Positions 63,181 to 64,000 of a stretch of 64,000 nt of DNA are shown one piece after another. Made by a program: the position numbers and the translations under genes. Within the stretch, counting starts at the first letter, position 1, and each line of letters starts with the position of its first letter. Origin of the DNA: Luteibaculum sp964627445 (GTDB taxonomy: Bacteria; Bacteroidota; Bacteroidia; Flavobacteriales_D; Luteibaculaceae); NCBI GenBank assembly GCA_964627445.1, contig CAZVJF010000006.1, positions 191,057 through 255,056 of the forward strand, read 5' to 3'. Under the pieces are notes generated by a model. It searched no databases. It had not been told where the DNA came from and saw only the letters and a list, made by a program, of their open reading frames with translations.

Positions 63181-63969
63181 CTAGAAAAAGTATGACTTGC
63201 GGTTTTTGCGAATCGACCGTGCACGTTTAACGCTTTTACCACCGCCAGATCCAGCGCGGGTATCGCGTACACCGCCACCCGAACCCAGTGTGAAACGAAC
63301 GCCTAGTCCTAGGGTAGCGGCGTTAGAAATTTCAGGTTCTAGCGTAGCAATAACTTCGGTTTCACCCGTTACACTGTTTTCTTCGGTTACTGCGGTGGGG
63401 GGGAGGTATAGGCCTCCGTCTAGGATAAATGTGAGGTTATTTACCCGGTACTCTAGTCCAGTGCCCACAATATACATCATGCCTTTACCGTGGTATTTCT
63501 CATCATCGGGCAATGGAAAGTCGTTGTCTTTTTCGGTAATAGAATATTTTGCACTGTAGGGCATGTAAGAATAGCCCGCTCCAAGGTTAAAAAACCATCC
63601 AAACTTAGAGACATAGGTGCCCGCTATATAAATCTTAGCGGTTGCATTTAGCTGCAAGTTAGACTGACTTTGGCGAATCACCATCTCAGCAGAACCGTTC
63701 CCAGAGGCACTAGGAATACTATTCCTAATCTCATCTTTCATTGGGAAAAAGTATTGAAGACTTACCGTGAAAACCCCTTTTAATTTACCGCTTTTTGGGC
63801 TGGTTAGAGGAAACAGATTGGCTTCTACGCCCAATCCCAAGCCCGTTTCACCTTCGATGTTGGTATTGAGTAGTTTGGGGCCAAAAGTAGTTTGGCTATA
63901 AGCACGGAATGAGAGTGTAGTAAGCAGAAAAACAAAAGCTATACTGTAAAGAAAAGGCTTGGTTTGCAC
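63181..63969 (-). CDS. Outer-membrane beta-barrel protein with basic C-terminus
   Basis: 262 aa. GTG start (63969); signal peptide MQTKPFLYSIAFVFLLTTLSFRAYSQ. Strand-rich, with typical barrel ends (VFTVSLQYFFPM, YIVGTGLEYRVN, TLGLGVRFTLG). The last 30 residues are a Gly-rich linker followed by a strongly basic stretch (SVKRARSIRKNRKSYFF) after the barrel, unlike usual barrel ends in Phe or Tyr of the last strand. The function is unknown. Confidence 0.6.
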   Translation of the reverse strand: MQTKPFLYSIAFVFLLTTLSFRAYSQTTFGPKLLNTNIEGETGLGLGVEANLFPLTSPKSGKLKGVFTVSLQYFFPMKDEIRNSIPSASGNGSAEMVIRQSQSNLQLNATAKIYIAGTYVSKFGWFFNLGAGYSYMPYSAKYSITEKDNDFPLPDDEKYHGKGMMYIVGTGLEYRVNNLTFILDGGLYLPPTAVTEENSVTGETEVIATLEPEISNAATLGLGVRFTLGSGGGVRDTRAGSGGGKSVKRARSIRKNRKSYFF

Positions 63970-64000
63970 TAGCTGAGGATTATAAGTTGTATAAAACTAT

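Overview
The window looks like chromosome of a Bacteroidota (Bacteroidetes) bacterium, most likely of the order Flavobacteriales. The evidence is consistent: many start codons have the -7 box TAnnTTTG 5-50 bases upstream and no Shine-Dalgarno sequence; at least three surface proteins carry recognisable type IX secretion (T9SS) tail domains, one of them of the gliding-type CHU_C class, and two more look like T9SS cargo; there is a TonB-dependent receptor with a carboxypeptidase-regulatory-like N-terminus, and many lipoproteins with an SC or C+acidic lipobox. No phage, IS element or CRISPR array was seen. The only obviously broken gene is a RhuM fragment.

Layout. 1-6.7 kb: start of an outward-reading lipoprotein gene, tRNA-Arg(CCU), a two-TM sensor-like protein, then a three-gene signalling unit (five-PAS protein, soluble histidine kinase, single-domain response regulator), then a propeller-like lipoprotein with a poly-Asp tail. 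6.7-7.9 kb: small membrane genes (a 49-aa PspC-like protein, a DUF5362-like protein, a DoxX-like protein). 7.9-13 kb: a short DnaE-type polymerase with a degenerate PHP domain and a Y-family polymerase, separated by a RhuM remnant; probably an error-prone synthesis pair. 13-14.2 kb: PAS histidine kinase. 14.3-17.2 kb: T9SS surface protein. 17.2-19.4 kb: Rrf2 regulator and GT39-like membrane glycosyltransferase. 19.48-25.5 kb: TPP riboswitch and thiamine operon thiS-thiC-thiE-like-thiD-thiE-thiG-thiH. 25.5-26.1 kb: small outer-membrane barrel. 26.4-35 kb: a giant (about 2,820 aa) adhesin-like protein with about 28 Ig-like modules and a type B tail. 35-43.5 kb: a small membrane-tethered protein and two related large secreted proteins. 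43.6-48.4 kb: endonuclease/exonuclease/phosphatase-fold exported protein, two related lipoproteins, and a conserved protein of unknown function. 48.5-54 kb: MBL hydrolase, a dihydroorotase homologue lacking its HxH metal motif, a BatA/VWA membrane protein, a TIGR02757-like protein and a LolD-like ABC ATPase. 54.1-55.3 kb: sucC. 55.5-61.5 kb: lipoprotein / TonB receptor / T9SS protein trio, each followed by its own strong terminator. 61.5-64 kb: NdpA-like nucleoid protein, YciI-like lipoprotein, outer-membrane barrel protein.

How they work together. The thiamine operon makes the thiazole and pyrimidine halves and joins them, under TPP control; thiF and thiO are not present. The 55.5-61.5 kb trio has two paralogous predicted beta-helix proteins, one lipid-anchored and one T9SS-exported, flanking one outer-membrane receptor, which suggests a joint surface capture or uptake role for an unknown ligand. 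The 1.4-4.9 kb unit looks like one phosphorelay split over three proteins. Functions are read from motifs by eye; no database search was run.
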